This document shows positions 16,656-25,383 of a stretch of 64,000 bases of DNA, one piece after another. The DNA is taken from positions 62,001 to 126,000 of the forward strand of contig JAHDLO010000010.1 of assembly GCA_018432235.1 (NCBI GenBank), written 5' to 3'. A model generated the notes under the pieces. It ran no database searches. It saw only the letters and a program-made list of their open reading frames with translations, and was not told the DNA's origin. The position numbers were made by a program, and so were the translations under genes. This stretch comes from Clostridiaceae bacterium. Its GTDB lineage: Bacteria > Bacillota > Clostridia > Peptostreptococcales > Natronincolaceae. The first letter of the stretch is position 1. The number at the start of each line of letters is the position of its first letter.

Positions 16656-17729
16656 TTAATAGTATGCTGCAGCTTCCTCTTCACCGCTGATAACCCTTAA
16701 GGCACCGAAGGCCAAAGACTCCAGCTCTTCTTCACCGGGTACTACCTCGATGGGAGCAATAAACTTAACTCTTCTGGTGATAGCCTCTACGATTCTTTTT
16801 GAGTAAGCAATACCTCCGGTAAGAACTATGCGATCAACGTCACCCTCTAACACCGCCGCCATAGCACCGATTTCCTTTGAAACCTGATAGGCCAATGCAT
16901 CCAATACAATATTAGCCTGCTGATCTCCTCCAGCTGCCATTGCTTCAACCTCTCGGGCATCCTTTGTACCGAAGTAGGAATATAGGCCACCCTTGCTGAT
17001 CAGCATTTCCTTCAGCTCATCATAGGTATACTTCCCTGAGAAGCATAGCTTCACCAGCTGATCTGCCGGCAGACCGCCGCATCTATCAGGAGAAAATGGG
17101 CCCTCTGCTTTAGCGTTATTGACATCTATCATTTTGCCCTTTTTATGAGGGGTTACGGAAACTCCTGTACCTAAATGCACCACAACTAAGTTGACGTCCT
17201 CATATTTCTTACCTATTGCCGCTGCAACCTTTCTGGCCACCGCCTTCATGTTTAAGGCATGAGACAGGCTGATTCTTTCAATATCAGCTAAACCAGAGAT
17301 ACGTGCCACAGGCTCCATTTCATCAACCGAAACGGGATCTACTATAAATGCAGGGATATTTAGCTTTTCAGCGAGATTAGCAGCCATTACGGCACCCAAA
17401 TTAGATGCATGCTCGCCTCTTTCAGCTTTTTTCAGGTCCTCCAGCATTTTTTCATTTACCCTGTAGGTACCGCCTGCCAGGGGCTTCAACAGACCACCAC
17501 GGCCTACCACCGCTGCCAGAGTGTCTAGGTTAACGTTTTCTTCCTTCAGAGCCTCTAATACCAGGTCTAAACGATATTGATACTGATCAAAAACCTTGGA
17601 AAACCCTTCTAAATCCTGCCCGGAATGCTCTACTGTTTGCTTAAATAAAAGCACCTCATCTTCATATGCTGCTATTTTTGTAGAAGTCGCGCCAGGATTT
17701 ATTGCCAGTATCCTGTTTTTTAATGACAT
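16656..17729 (-). CDS. buk: Butyrate kinase (branched-chain fatty acid kinase)
   Basis: Butyrate kinase transfers phosphate between acyl-phosphate and ADP, making ATP. The 357-residue protein belongs to the acetokinase family. Visible are the N-terminal phosphate loop ILAINPGATSTKIAAYED, the VVHLGTGVSVTPH motif and the adenosine motif VLTGGIAYSK. It is the first gene of the operon with a VOR-type oxidoreductase. This suggests conversion of branched-chain 2-oxoacids to acyl-CoA and then to free acid plus ATP. The phosphotransbutyrylase gene (ptb) that usually accompanies buk is not in the window. Confidence 0.92.
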   Translation of the reverse strand: MSLKNRILAINPGATSTKIAAYEDEVLLFKQTVEHSGQDLEGFSKVFDQYQYRLDLVLEALKEENVNLDTLAAVVGRGGLLKPLAGGTYRVNEKMLEDLKKAERGEHASNLGAVMAANLAEKLNIPAFIVDPVSVDEMEPVARISGLADIERISLSHALNMKAVARKVAAAIGKKYEDVNLVVVHLGTGVSVTPHKKGKMIDVNNAKAEGPFSPDRCGGLPADQLVKLCFSGKYTYDELKEMLISKGGLYSYFGTKDAREVEAMAAGGDQQANIVLDALAYQVSKEIGAMAAVLEGDVDRIVLTGGIAYSKRIVEAITRRVKFIAPIEVVPGEEELESLAFGALRVISGEEEAAAYY

Positions 17730-17801
17730 ACTGATTCCTCCAGTAACTATATGCTAAATTAATTTGATTGCTTCAATAAATTTAATAATTCATCTAATAT
17801 A

Positions 17802-17830
17802 AGAATACAGAAGATTTGAGCTATTGTAAA
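17802..17830 (-). promoter_or_regulatory. Candidate promoter of the buk-vor operon
   Basis: TTTACA (17825-17830) and TATTCT (17802-17807) with 17-base spacing, about 75 bases before the buk start. It lies downstream of the 80-bp repeat, so that repeat would not be transcribed from it. Confidence 0.5.
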
Positions 17831-17944
17831 ATACTTGTATGCTATATCAGTAATAAGTAAAACTGATTATTCTTGATAAAATAAATGATAAATGTTATTA
17901 TTTAGATGAGGAAATTGTATTATAAAGATGAGTTGTCTATTTGT

Positions 17945-18035
17945 ACAAAATCAAAAGCTTCCTGCTTAGTGTCCTACGGGCAAATTCATTGAATTTAAAT
18001 GTTATTAGCCCTAGACAATGCGGGATAAATTTTAA
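17945..18035 (-). repeat. Dispersed ~80-bp hairpin repeat, copy C
   Basis: Shares long blocks with copy B. On the minus strand TGTC-TA-GGGC pairs with GCCC-G-TA-G-GACA with two bulged G bases. An inner AAATTC/GAATTT hairpin lies in the loop. It sits between the divergent buk and LysR genes. Confidence 0.75.
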
Positions 18036-18119
18036 ACTTTGCATAAACTAATATATATATGCACTCCCATAGGAATATGTAATTTCCACAGATATGAAAT
18101 AAAGTCGGAGGTGAGTTAA

Positions 18120-19007
18120 ATGGATATACGACAGCTGAAGTATTTCATAGCAGTAGCAGAGCATCTGAACTTTACTGAGGCCGCTAAAAGCCTCTTTGTG
18201 GCCCAGTCCGCCGTCAGCCAGCAAATATCTGATTTGGAAAACAAGCTGGGGGTTCAATTGTTTATTCGTAATAAACGCTCCGTAAGATTAACCAATGCCG
18301 GAAAGGTGCTTTTAAAGGAAGCTATTAATCTGATTAATAAGTCGGCAGAGGTCATAGAAAAAACCCGGCAGGCAGAGCTGGGCATAATAGGGGGCTTAAG
18401 CATTGGATTTTTAGGCTATACTGAAAAAAATTTTCTTCCCGGCCTCATACGACAATTTAAGAAAAATTATCCTAAAATCGACCTTCAATTAAATCAATTT
18501 AATCATGGCATGCTGATAGATGCTTTAAGTAACGATGAACTGGATGTTGTTTTTACATTATCCTTTGGTCTGGATAATATTGGTGGGCTGGAACGAAGGA
18601 AAATAGCCAGTGAAGCAATATCGGTGGTAATGCATTGCGAGCATCCTCTAGCCTCCAGAGAAGCCATTAGCATTGCAGAGCTGGCTAAGGAACGCTTTAT
18701 TACCCTAAGCAGGCATGAGTCGCCTCAGGGCTTTAATAAGACTTTAATGATGTGTGCCACAAATGGCTTCACTCCTAATATCATTACTCAGCCTAGGATG
18801 CTATCGACGGTGCTATTGCTAGTGGATGCCGGCATGGGAATTGCCATATTGCCCAAAAGCCTTGAGCAAAACGCCAGCCCTAGCCTCCGCTTTATCAGCA
18901 TAGAAGGGGGACAAACCGCGGACGAGCTGGTGCTGGCCTGGAAAAAATCTAACTCAAACCCTGCAATTCCATTGTTTTTAGAGGAGCTTGAAAGAACTGA
19001 CTACTAA
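18120..19007 (+). CDS. LysR family transcriptional regulator
   Basis: This 295-residue regulator has the canonical N-terminal winged helix (MDIRQLKYFIAVAEHLNFTEAAKSLFVAQSAVSQQISDLE). A type 2 periplasmic-binding-like effector domain follows from about residue 90. It is divergent from the buk-vor operon with a 390-bp intergenic region, the usual arrangement for a LysR protein and its target. Regulation of branched-chain acid fermentation is therefore a fair guess. The effector cannot be deduced. Confidence 0.88.
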   Translation: MDIRQLKYFIAVAEHLNFTEAAKSLFVAQSAVSQQISDLENKLGVQLFIRNKRSVRLTNAGKVLLKEAINLINKSAEVIEKTRQAELGIIGGLSIGFLGYTEKNFLPGLIRQFKKNYPKIDLQLNQFNHGMLIDALSNDELDVVFTLSFGLDNIGGLERRKIASEAISVVMHCEHPLASREAISIAELAKERFITLSRHESPQGFNKTLMMCATNGFTPNIITQPRMLSTVLLLVDAGMGIAILPKSLEQNASPSLRFISIEGGQTADELVLAWKKSNSNPAIPLFLEELERTDY

Positions 19008-19085
19008 CTCAAATCAGGTTCCCCCGTTTTCGTCTAAACCACACATAACTAGATGTAAATATATTGAAAATATGCCACAAAATAA

Positions 19086-19113
19086 TTGACGTGAAACAGA
19101 TTAGCGATATAAT
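19086..19113 (+). promoter_or_regulatory. Promoter of long leader before the secreted protein gene
   Basis: TTGACG (19086-19091), 16-base spacer, TATAAT (19108-19113). The implied leader is about 210 bases and contains the hairpin at 19259-19290. Confidence 0.65.
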
Positions 19114-19258
19114 AAAATCATATTACAAGCTAGAATTATAAATCAGGATACTTATTCATATTATAAGACTTATCATCATTATCATCTTTTGAAATTTAAA
19201 GCATAATAAAAGTGGTTTGCCGAAAACATAAGTATATCATTTAATCAATAGCATCATG

Positions 19259-19294
19259 ATAACAGAGTGCGATTCCTCTCACTCTGTTATTTTA
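19259..19294 (+). terminator. Intrinsic terminator inside a leader (possible attenuator)
   Basis: ATAACAGAGTG pairs with CACTCTGTTAT (11 pairs, ten-base loop), followed by TTTATC. It lies about 145 bases after the promoter and 40 bases before the next start codon. It either ends a short RNA or attenuates the downstream gene. Confidence 0.65.
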
Positions 19295-19332
19295 TCAATC
19301 CATCATAATATTTAAGAAATGGAGTGAACTGC

Positions 19333-20226
19333 ATGATCAGCCTTTTTAAACGAAAACCATATTTCATTGTAGTTTTGGTATCTATTGTAATTATTGTCCT
19401 AATAATACCTACTTCAAGCTTTGCTGCCACCGCCACTGTCAACATTCCAGCCTTTAAGGTAACAATAAATGGGGAGGTTATAGATAATACCTATAGTCAA
19501 TATCCTTTAATTGTTTACAAAGATATTACTTACTTCCCGATGACCTATTTTGATACCAGATTTTTAGGACTGACGACAGAATGGCATCAATTAAGTGGAC
19601 TCAAAATCCAACAGGCAGGCAGCAGTTTATCCAATTATCATCTTTATAAAAGCAACACTGAAAATCTTTCTTCATATACTGCTGCATTTCCTACCTTTAA
19701 TATCAACGTAAACGGTAAAAGTATAAATAACGCATTAGAAGAATATCCCCTTTTAATTTTTCGAAGCATTACATATTTTCCCTTAACATGGAGATTTGCT
19801 GTAGATGAATTTGGGTGGGAATATGAGTTTACTTCCCAATTAGGACTTGAAATTACGTCAAATTCCAACGCCTTTAATCATCCTACACCATCTCCAGGAG
19901 TAATTTATCCTATTGTATTAGAAAAAGAAACCGCTCTTAATGCCATAACTTATACAATACGAATCACAAGGTATAAAGATCCAGCCTTCGGCAATTTGAG
20001 TATCTCAACCGATGGTGAAAATTTCACTTCCATAGGTGACTCTAGCTTATATTATGGGGTTATCGGTTCTATAGAGGAAAATAGTATTGGGTTTACATCT
20101 AATGATTATTTGGAAATTAAAGATGGTTGGATTCATGTATATGCCTCTGATGCTTTTGCCCAGAAAAGCGGATTATATAAGGTTAATATATTGACAGGTG
20201 AAACATTAAAAATGAATATAAATTAA
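19333..20226 (+). CDS. Secreted protein with two copper-amine-oxidase-N-like repeats
   Basis: A 297-residue protein starts at ATG 19333 behind GGAG; an in-frame GTG nine bases upstream lies in the site. A signal peptide ends near SSFA. Two similar segments follow (FKVTINGEVIDNTYSQYPLIVYKDITYFPM and FNINVNGKSINNALEEYPLLIFRSITYFPL). These are the small repeat often called copper amine oxidase N-terminal or stalk domain in Clostridia, thought to be a cell-surface module. The last 130 residues are beta-rich and unassigned. It does not contain an oxidase domain. Confidence 0.75.
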   Translation: MISLFKRKPYFIVVLVSIVIIVLIIPTSSFAATATVNIPAFKVTINGEVIDNTYSQYPLIVYKDITYFPMTYFDTRFLGLTTEWHQLSGLKIQQAGSSLSNYHLYKSNTENLSSYTAAFPTFNINVNGKSINNALEEYPLLIFRSITYFPLTWRFAVDEFGWEYEFTSQLGLEITSNSNAFNHPTPSPGVIYPIVLEKETALNAITYTIRITRYKDPAFGNLSISTDGENFTSIGDSSLYYGVIGSIEENSIGFTSNDYLEIKDGWIHVYASDAFAQKSGLYKVNILTGETLKMNIN

Positions 20227-20235
20227 GTATAACAA

Positions 20236-20283
20236 GGGCCGAACCTAGTTTGCATTTTCTCCAATGCAAACCAGGTTCGCCCC
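20236..20283. terminator. Bidirectional terminator between convergent genes
   Basis: A stem of about 20 pairs (GGGC-GAACCT-GTTTGCATT with its complement) with a six-base loop between 20226 and 20294. Confidence 0.85.
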
Positions 20284-20293
20284 GTATGAAAAA

Positions 20294-21325
20294 TCATAGC
20301 TCTATTAGCTGATAGCTCCTACTGCCCAATCCGATTTCTTCTCCATATGCTAGGACAGATCTACCCTTTTTAAAGACTTTTTTACCCTCCTGTTTATCCA
20401 GCATATCCAAACAGGCCTGATCTATGGCTATCGGATCGGTTGATGCAAAAATCCCTAAATCCTTTGTTATAGGCGCCATTGGATGGCCTTCACAGTCACA
20501 ATGCTTTGTTATATTCAGTGCATAGGTGATATATATGTTATTTTTCCCCATAGCAGCGGCATAGGCATATTCCGCCAGCCTTTCATAGAAGGGCTTGGTC
20601 ATGGAGGCCAGCCAGCTGTTTTTTATGGCGCCATAGGGACAAACCGCCATACAGGCAGCACAGCCCACACATTTATCCTTGTGGATTTTTGCCTTCTTAT
20701 TTACCGTTATGGCCTTTGCAGGGCAACGGGAGCCACATACCCTACAACCCCTGCATTTTAAAAAGCTGATCTCCGGCACTGAATTGGCATGCTGAGCCAG
20801 TTTACCGCCTCTGGCAGCACAGCCCATCGCCAACTGCTTTATAGCACCACCAAAGCCCGCCAAAATATGCCCCTTAAAATGACTTAAAACTATAATCTGC
20901 TTTTGCTTTGCTATGCCCTTGGCTATCATACAGCTTTTAAAGTGCTTTTTATTTATCTCGACAAGCTCGTAGTCGCTGCCTATTTCTCCATCTGCTATAT
21001 GTATCGGCAGCTGTGTAAAGCCATGGGCCACCGCCAAGGCCCTGTGGCTTTCCTCCGTAGTTCTTTGTCCCCTATATAGGACATTGGTTTCTATATATTC
21101 ACTGCCAATATTGCTATCCTTCAAATGCTGTATAAGGCCTAGAAAATTTTGAGGCTGAATGAAGGTCTTGTTACCCTTCTCACCAAAATGCACCTTCAGT
21201 GGAATAAATGACTCCAGCTGAAGACCCTCTGCTTCAACCAGATGCTTAAATAATGCTACCCCCGCCCCATCAATTTCTTCTCTATCCTCGTAGGAATTAG
21301 TTGCCTTAAAGTAAACACGATTCAT
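20294..21325 (-). CDS. DUF362 domain 4Fe-4S protein
   Basis: This 343-residue protein has an N-terminal DUF362 domain (HFKGHILAGFGGAIKQLAMGCAARGGK is its core motif). Two [4Fe-4S] motifs follow at about residues 195-232 (CRGCRVCGSRCP and CVGCAACMAVCP), with a C-terminal part containing DPIAIDQACLDML. DUF362 proteins are common in anaerobes; their reaction is not established. No signal peptide is seen, so it is probably cytoplasmic. It is a single gene, ATG at 21325 with a GGAGGG site. Confidence 0.85.
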   Translation of the reverse strand: MNRVYFKATNSYEDREEIDGAGVALFKHLVEAEGLQLESFIPLKVHFGEKGNKTFIQPQNFLGLIQHLKDSNIGSEYIETNVLYRGQRTTEESHRALAVAHGFTQLPIHIADGEIGSDYELVEINKKHFKSCMIAKGIAKQKQIIVLSHFKGHILAGFGGAIKQLAMGCAARGGKLAQHANSVPEISFLKCRGCRVCGSRCPAKAITVNKKAKIHKDKCVGCAACMAVCPYGAIKNSWLASMTKPFYERLAEYAYAAAMGKNNIYITYALNITKHCDCEGHPMAPITKDLGIFASTDPIAIDQACLDMLDKQEGKKVFKKGRSVLAYGEEIGLGSRSYQLIEL

Positions 21326-21481
21326 TTAAAATCCCTCCATTTGCAAAACCACTGCAGTACACTATAAAGATATATTGTCTATTATAATATAAACCACTAT
21401 GCTAAACAAATATGACTGATTCCTATACCTATACTAATAATATTTTGCCATGGTATGGCAGTATAGTCATGGAAAGTTTAT

Positions 21482-21510
21482 TTGACATTATTCACCTTCT
21501 GTGATATCAT
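21482..21510 (+). promoter_or_regulatory. Strong sigma-A promoter before a 200-base leader
   Basis: TTGACA (21482-21487), 17-base spacer, TATCAT (21505-21510). The next start codon is at 21721. Confidence 0.75.
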
Positions 21511-21516
21511 TTATGT

Positions 21517-21705
21517 AAAGCTTACTTTCCGTAATTAGGTGATTAAGACTTATTTTCGGGGGGGGTTATCAGAATACTTTGATGGTAGGAATACTATAGG
21601 GACCCCTGAGGGCTTAAGCTTTATTGTCTACCTTGGAAATGAGTGGTTCTATCCCTCCCTATGCATTTTGCTACCATATAAATACCCTATCCATAACATT
21701 TCATT
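21517..21705 (+). ncRNA. Unidentified structured 5' leader
   Basis: About 200 transcribed bases lie before a two-gene membrane operon. Pairings include TTATCA with TGATGG, GGGG with CCCC around it, and ATAGGGA with TCCCTCCCTAT. The run of eight G near 21558 is unusual. It matches no riboswitch class I can recall. It may be a novel leader or an unrelated remnant. Confidence 0.35.
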
Positions 21706-21720
21706 TTGAGGAGGTATATA

Positions 21721-22137
21721 ATGAAAAAAAGAGCTTCTTTTTATGTTTTTCAGCTCATCGTTGGCATTTGCTTTATTATCGCAAGCCTCTTTTTTAACCA
21801 TCAGGAGACTAAACCCATAGCAGGTACTTTAATCGGGCTGGGCTCAGGCTTTGTTGGTTTAAGCATATCACGTTTGCTGATGAAGCACATTGAAGGTAAA
21901 AACCCCAAAGCAGCAATTCAGGCTAAAATTGACTACGATGATGAACGCAATACCATGATACGCTATCGTGCTAAGGCTAAGGCAGGGGACATCACCCAGT
22001 GGTTGATTATGGCCATCGTGTATATCACCATTCTAATTTCAGCCCCTACATGGGTTTCTTTAGCTGTGGTGGCAGTGTTTCTTAGCTACGATTTTATAGG
22101 GCTTTACCTTGTGGTTAAATATCAAAAAGAAATGTGA
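21721..22137 (+). CDS. Small integral membrane protein
   Basis: A 138-residue protein starts at ATG 21721 behind GAGGAGG; the in-frame TTG at 21706 is not used. Four hydrophobic segments form two hairpins (about residues 8-24, 32-48, 89-104 and 108-125). They are separated by a charged cytoplasmic loop (KAAIQAKIDYDDERNTMIRY). This resembles small Firmicute membrane proteins of unknown function found next to other membrane genes. Followed closely by a second membrane protein gene, so probably one operon. Confidence 0.7.
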   Translation: MKKRASFYVFQLIVGICFIIASLFFNHQETKPIAGTLIGLGSGFVGLSISRLLMKHIEGKNPKAAIQAKIDYDDERNTMIRYRAKAKAGDITQWLIMAIVYITILISAPTWVSLAVVAVFLSYDFIGLYLVVKYQKEM

Positions 22138-22169
22138 TGGCCTACGCCCTCACTTATAGGAGGCAGTTA

Positions 22170-22796
22170 ATGCTTAATTTTTTCCGTGAAAAGCTCAGTA
22201 GCAGCAGCTTGAGACAGCGTGTTGTTTATTCGATTCTAGTATACTTTTCTATATTTTTTGTAGTCGTTGCTCTAAGCTATTTTTTTCTTCCTGAGGGTTT
22301 ATTGAAAAGCAAAAATCCATTGCAAAATTGGTCAACCTCCAATAGCATCCTAATGCTTACACTACAAATCTTTTTTTATAATATGCTTTCTGTATTAGTT
22401 ATCCTTTTAGGAAGCCTTTTCGGCCAAAAGAAGAGATCGGAGACCAACTATATTTCAATCGGATATCTGGCCCTTTTTACTCAGTTTTGCATCAACGGCG
22501 TCGTATTGGGAACCTGGTCCTTTTCAATGGCAGGTGAGGCAGTCCCATTGCTTAGTAGAATACTTGGTACCTTCCAAATTACCCGCAGAGCAGGGCTTTG
22601 GGAGATGCTGGGTCAATTACTCATCACCTGTTCAGCTGCCCACATTGCCACAATATTGACCGAAGGCAAAATAACTAAAACACGTAAAATCAGAGAAATA
22701 GCGCCTTCAATGGCGGAAAAGCTGGTATTTGTGCTGGGACTTTCCTGTATGCTAATGGGTGCCATTATTGAGAGCATTGCCATAAATCTCATATAG
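22170..22796 (+). CDS. Stage II sporulation M-like or related membrane protein
   Basis: A 208-residue protein with four to six hydrophobic segments. The ATG at 22170 follows AGGAGG, so the apparent upstream extension overlapping the previous gene is not translated. The segment topology and the NMLSVLVILLGSLFG motif are reminiscent of the SpoIIM/DUF95 group, but I cannot confirm the family by eye. It is 32 bases downstream of the other small membrane gene and ends before a strong bidirectional terminator. Confidence 0.55.
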   Translation: MLNFFREKLSSSSLRQRVVYSILVYFSIFFVVVALSYFFLPEGLLKSKNPLQNWSTSNSILMLTLQIFFYNMLSVLVILLGSLFGQKKRSETNYISIGYLALFTQFCINGVVLGTWSFSMAGEAVPLLSRILGTFQITRRAGLWEMLGQLLITCSAAHIATILTEGKITKTRKIREIAPSMAEKLVFVLGLSCMLMGAIIESIAINLI

Positions 22797-22811
22797 GCCC
22801 TACCGCTTTAA

Positions 22812-22895
22812 TTTGTTTTAAGAGACCAGCAGCCGCTGCTTTGGATTAGACAGAATACTGCAAAGCGCAAATCAAGGACCGTCTCTCTTTGGAAA
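22812..22895. other. Imperfect long palindrome of unknown role
   Basis: AAGAGAC and GTCTCTCTT arms enclose an inner AGCAGC-CG-CTGCT hairpin and AAAGCGCAAATC. It lies between the membrane operon and the terminator. It could be a small RNA, a transposon remnant or part of the 3' end. Confidence 0.35.
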
Positions 22896-22898
22896 GTA

Positions 22899-22928
22899 AA
22901 AAGCATCAGCCCCTGAGCTGATGCTTTT
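22899..22928. terminator. Bidirectional terminator
   Basis: AAAAGCATCAGC and GCTGATGCTTTT with a six-base loop, between the convergent membrane operon and the nitrogen cluster. Confidence 0.88.
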
Positions 22929-22932
22929 ATAA

Positions 22933-23496
22933 TTATCCCTTTATTATTTCCTCTGCCACTTCCTCCATGGATTTACATTTATCCATGCTGCGGCGGCGTA
23001 GTATCATGTAGGCTTCGTTTTCCGTTACCTTTAGCTTGTCCATTAGTATACCCTTTGCTCTGTCTACCTTTTTTCTGCCCTCCAAAGAGCTCTCCAGCTT
23101 CTCTATTTTTTTAGACAGTGAGCTAATCTTCTTGGCATTAAAGATTGAAAACTCCACCATCTGATAAAGCTGCTCTTGATTTATTGGCTTAAGTAAATAG
23201 GCATATATATTCATCTGCTTCAGCATGTCATTGTTTATTTTATTTACACTATTTGTTATGAATAGTACCGTTGAGAGCCTATCCTCCTCAATTATCCTAG
23301 CAATCTCCTGGGCATTGCAGCCCCAAAGGTCTACATCCATTATGATTAGATCAGGATTTATACTGCGGGCAATCCTGATGGTCCCCGCACCATCAGTAGC
23401 TTGATATAGCTTATAGCCTCGCTTCATCAGCAAATTATATATATGCTTTCTAGAGGTTTCACCACTGTCAGCAACCAAAACACTATAATTATTCAT
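22933..23496 (-). CDS. ANTAR-domain response regulator (RNA-binding antiterminator)
   Basis: The 187-residue protein has a receiver domain (residues 1-120; IMDVDLWGCNAQE carries the phosphoacceptor region). A linking helix and a C-terminal ANTAR domain follow (KVDRAKGILMDKLKVTENEAYMILRRRSMDKCKSMEEVAEEI). ANTAR domains bind paired RNA hairpins with hexaloops having A at position 1 and G at 4, and prevent termination. It is the last gene of the nitrogen cluster, 32 bases after glnA. A hairpin fitting the rule lies in the amtB leader at 26837-26856. No histidine kinase is adjacent. Confidence 0.9.
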   Translation of the reverse strand: MNNYSVLVADSGETSRKHIYNLLMKRGYKLYQATDGAGTIRIARSINPDLIIMDVDLWGCNAQEIARIIEEDRLSTVLFITNSVNKINNDMLKQMNIYAYLLKPINQEQLYQMVEFSIFNAKKISSLSKKIEKLESSLEGRKKVDRAKGILMDKLKVTENEAYMILRRRSMDKCKSMEEVAEEIIKG

Positions 23497-23528
23497 AACA
23501 TCACTCCAATAGGAAGGCTATACAATTA

Positions 23529-24854
23529 TTAAAACTTCTTCAGATATCTGTCTATTTCCCATTGGGATACATATCTTGAGTATTCATTCCACTCATATAG
23601 TGCTGCATCTGCAAACTTTTCATATATGTGCTTACCAAGGGCCTCTTTAACTACCTCATCCTGTGACAAGCATTGAACTGCCTCATAAAGATTGACCGGA
23701 AGACCCTCTATGCCTCTTTCCTCCATTTCCGCCTTATCCATATGATATAGGTTGCTGGAGACAGGGGCTGGCGGCTCGATAGAATTATTTATGCCCTCCA
23801 AGCCGGCTTTTAATATAGCTGCCAAGGCAAGGTACGGATTCGCAGATGGGTCCGGATTTCTAAGCTCTATTCTCGTTGAATTCCCCCGTTTTGCCGGTAT
23901 TCTGATCAACGGACTGCGGTTGCTGGCGGACCAGGCAATCAGCACCGGAGCCTCATAGCCAGGGACCAAACGCTTGTAGGAATTTACCGTTGGATTGGTA
24001 ATGGCGGCAAAGCCCTTTGCATGCTTCAGTACACCGGCTAAAAAGTGATAGGCTGCCTTTGAAAGCTTAAGCTCGTCTGACTCATCATAGAAGGCATTTT
24101 TACCCTCAAGAGTCTGTAATGACATATTAATATGCATACCGGAGCCATTTATGCCATACTTGGGCTTAGGCATAAAGGTAGCGTGTAGACCATGTCGCTG
24201 TGCTATTGTACGAACCACAGTTTTAAAGGTCATTATATTATCAGCTGTTGCCAGAGCATCTGCATACTTAAAGTCTATTTCATGCTGACCGGGTGCCACC
24301 TCATGGTGGGAGGCTTCAATTTCAAAGCCCATTTGCTTCAGAACCAGCGTCATGTCCTTTCTTGCATTCCCCCCAAGGTCGGCAGGGGCAAGATCAAAAT
24401 ATCCGGCATTGTCATGGGTTTTTAAGGAGGGTTCACCTGCTTCATCGGTATGGAACAGAAAGAATTCACATTCCGGACCAACATTCAGAATATAGCCTAA
24501 ATCATTGGCCTCCTTCAAAACCTTTTTTAGTGCATTTCTTGGACAACCCTCAAAGGGAGTTCCGCTGGAATCATACACGTCGCATATGATTCTTGCTTCC
24601 TTATAATTATTGGCCCAGGGCAATACTGCAAAGGTAGACAAATCGGGAGCTAAATACATATCGGATTCTTCGATCCTAACAAAACCATCAACAGAAGAGC
24701 CATCAAACATTATTTCATTATCCAGAGCCTTTGGCAGCTGTTCTATAGTTATAGAAACATTTTTCATGACCCCTAGTATATCTGTAAACTGCAGATGAAT
24801 GAACTCAACCTCCAGTTCCCTAGCCTTCTCCAATAATAACGCCTTACTATTCAT
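23529..24854 (-). CDS. glnA: Glutamine synthetase, type I
   Basis: GlnA makes glutamine from glutamate, ammonia and ATP. The 441-residue protein fits the GSI-alpha class of Firmicutes. Visible are the [18 protein letters not shown] motif, [24 protein letters not shown] and the ATP/glutamate region [17 protein letters not shown]. The length lacks the insert and adenylylation site of the beta class. It has its own promoter and precedes an ANTAR regulator gene, an association known from Clostridia. Confidence 0.96.
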   Translation of the reverse strand: MNSKALLLEKARELEVEFIHLQFTDILGVMKNVSITIEQLPKALDNEIMFDGSSVDGFVRIEESDMYLAPDLSTFAVLPWANNYKEARIICDVYDSSGTPFEGCPRNALKKVLKEANDLGYILNVGPECEFFLFHTDEAGEPSLKTHDNAGYFDLAPADLGGNARKDMTLVLKQMGFEIEASHHEVAPGQHEIDFKYADALATADNIMTFKTVVRTIAQRHGLHATFMPKPKYGINGSGMHINMSLQTLEGKNAFYDESDELKLSKAAYHFLAGVLKHAKGFAAITNPTVNSYKRLVPGYEAPVLIAWSASNRSPLIRIPAKRGNSTRIELRNPDPSANPYLALAAILKAGLEGINNSIEPPAPVSSNLYHMDKAEMEERGIEGLPVNLYEAVQCLSQDEVVKEALGKHIYEKFADAALYEWNEYSRYVSQWEIDRYLKKF

Positions 24855-24931
24855 GCCATTTCCTCCTTATTTAATGCTTTGTTGAGGCTTAAAGCGAAAT
24901 CTGTATTTTGTATACTTTTCTTATTCTGAAA

Positions 24932-24960
24932 ATTCTATACAATTTTCGCTCCCTTGTCAA
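24932..24960 (-). promoter_or_regulatory. Sigma-A promoter of glnA
   Basis: TTGACA (24955-24960) and TAGAAT (24932-24937) separated by 17 bases, about 75 bases before the glnA start. Confidence 0.75.
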
Positions 24961-24993
24961 TAGTCTACCTAAAAGATTTATCTTATTCTTTAA

Positions 24994-25353
24994 CTAAATC
25001 GTATTATCCAGAGCCTTCTTTCCTTCATCTCCTGTTCTTATTCTTATAACATTGGCTATATCATATACAAATATTTTGCCATCCCCTATTTCCCCAGTGT
25101 ACAGCACCTTTTTTGCTGCCTCGATTACCGCCTCCACCGGCACCTCTGATATCACGGTTTCAACCTTAACCTTCGGTACCAGCTCCGGTGTATAGGATAT
25201 ACCTCTATAATTGTTCATGCTGCCCTTTTGAACGCCACAGCCTACAACATGAGTTACCGTCATGCCCAACACGCCAATTTCATTTAATGCCGCCTTCAGC
25301 TCCTCAAACTTTTTAGGTCTGGTGATTATCTCAACCTTGGTTATCTTATCCAT
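24994..25353 (-). CDS. glnK: PII nitrogen regulatory protein
   Basis: PII proteins sense 2-oxoglutarate and adenylates and gate the ammonium channel. The 119-residue protein has the T-loop signature (GSMNNYRGISYTPELVPKVKVE) and the C-terminal signature TGEIGDGKIFVYDIANVIRIRTGDEG. It lies 30 bases after amtB in the same direction, the near-universal glnK-amtB pairing but in reverse order. The start is short and strong (AGGAGG before ATG). Confidence 0.93.
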   Translation of the reverse strand: MDKITKVEIITRPKKFEELKAALNEIGVLGMTVTHVVGCGVQKGSMNNYRGISYTPELVPKVKVETVISEVPVEAVIEAAKKVLYTGEIGDGKIFVYDIANVIRIRTGDEGKKALDNTI

Positions 25354-25383
25354 AATATGCCTCCTCCCAATCTTTCTTAAATA

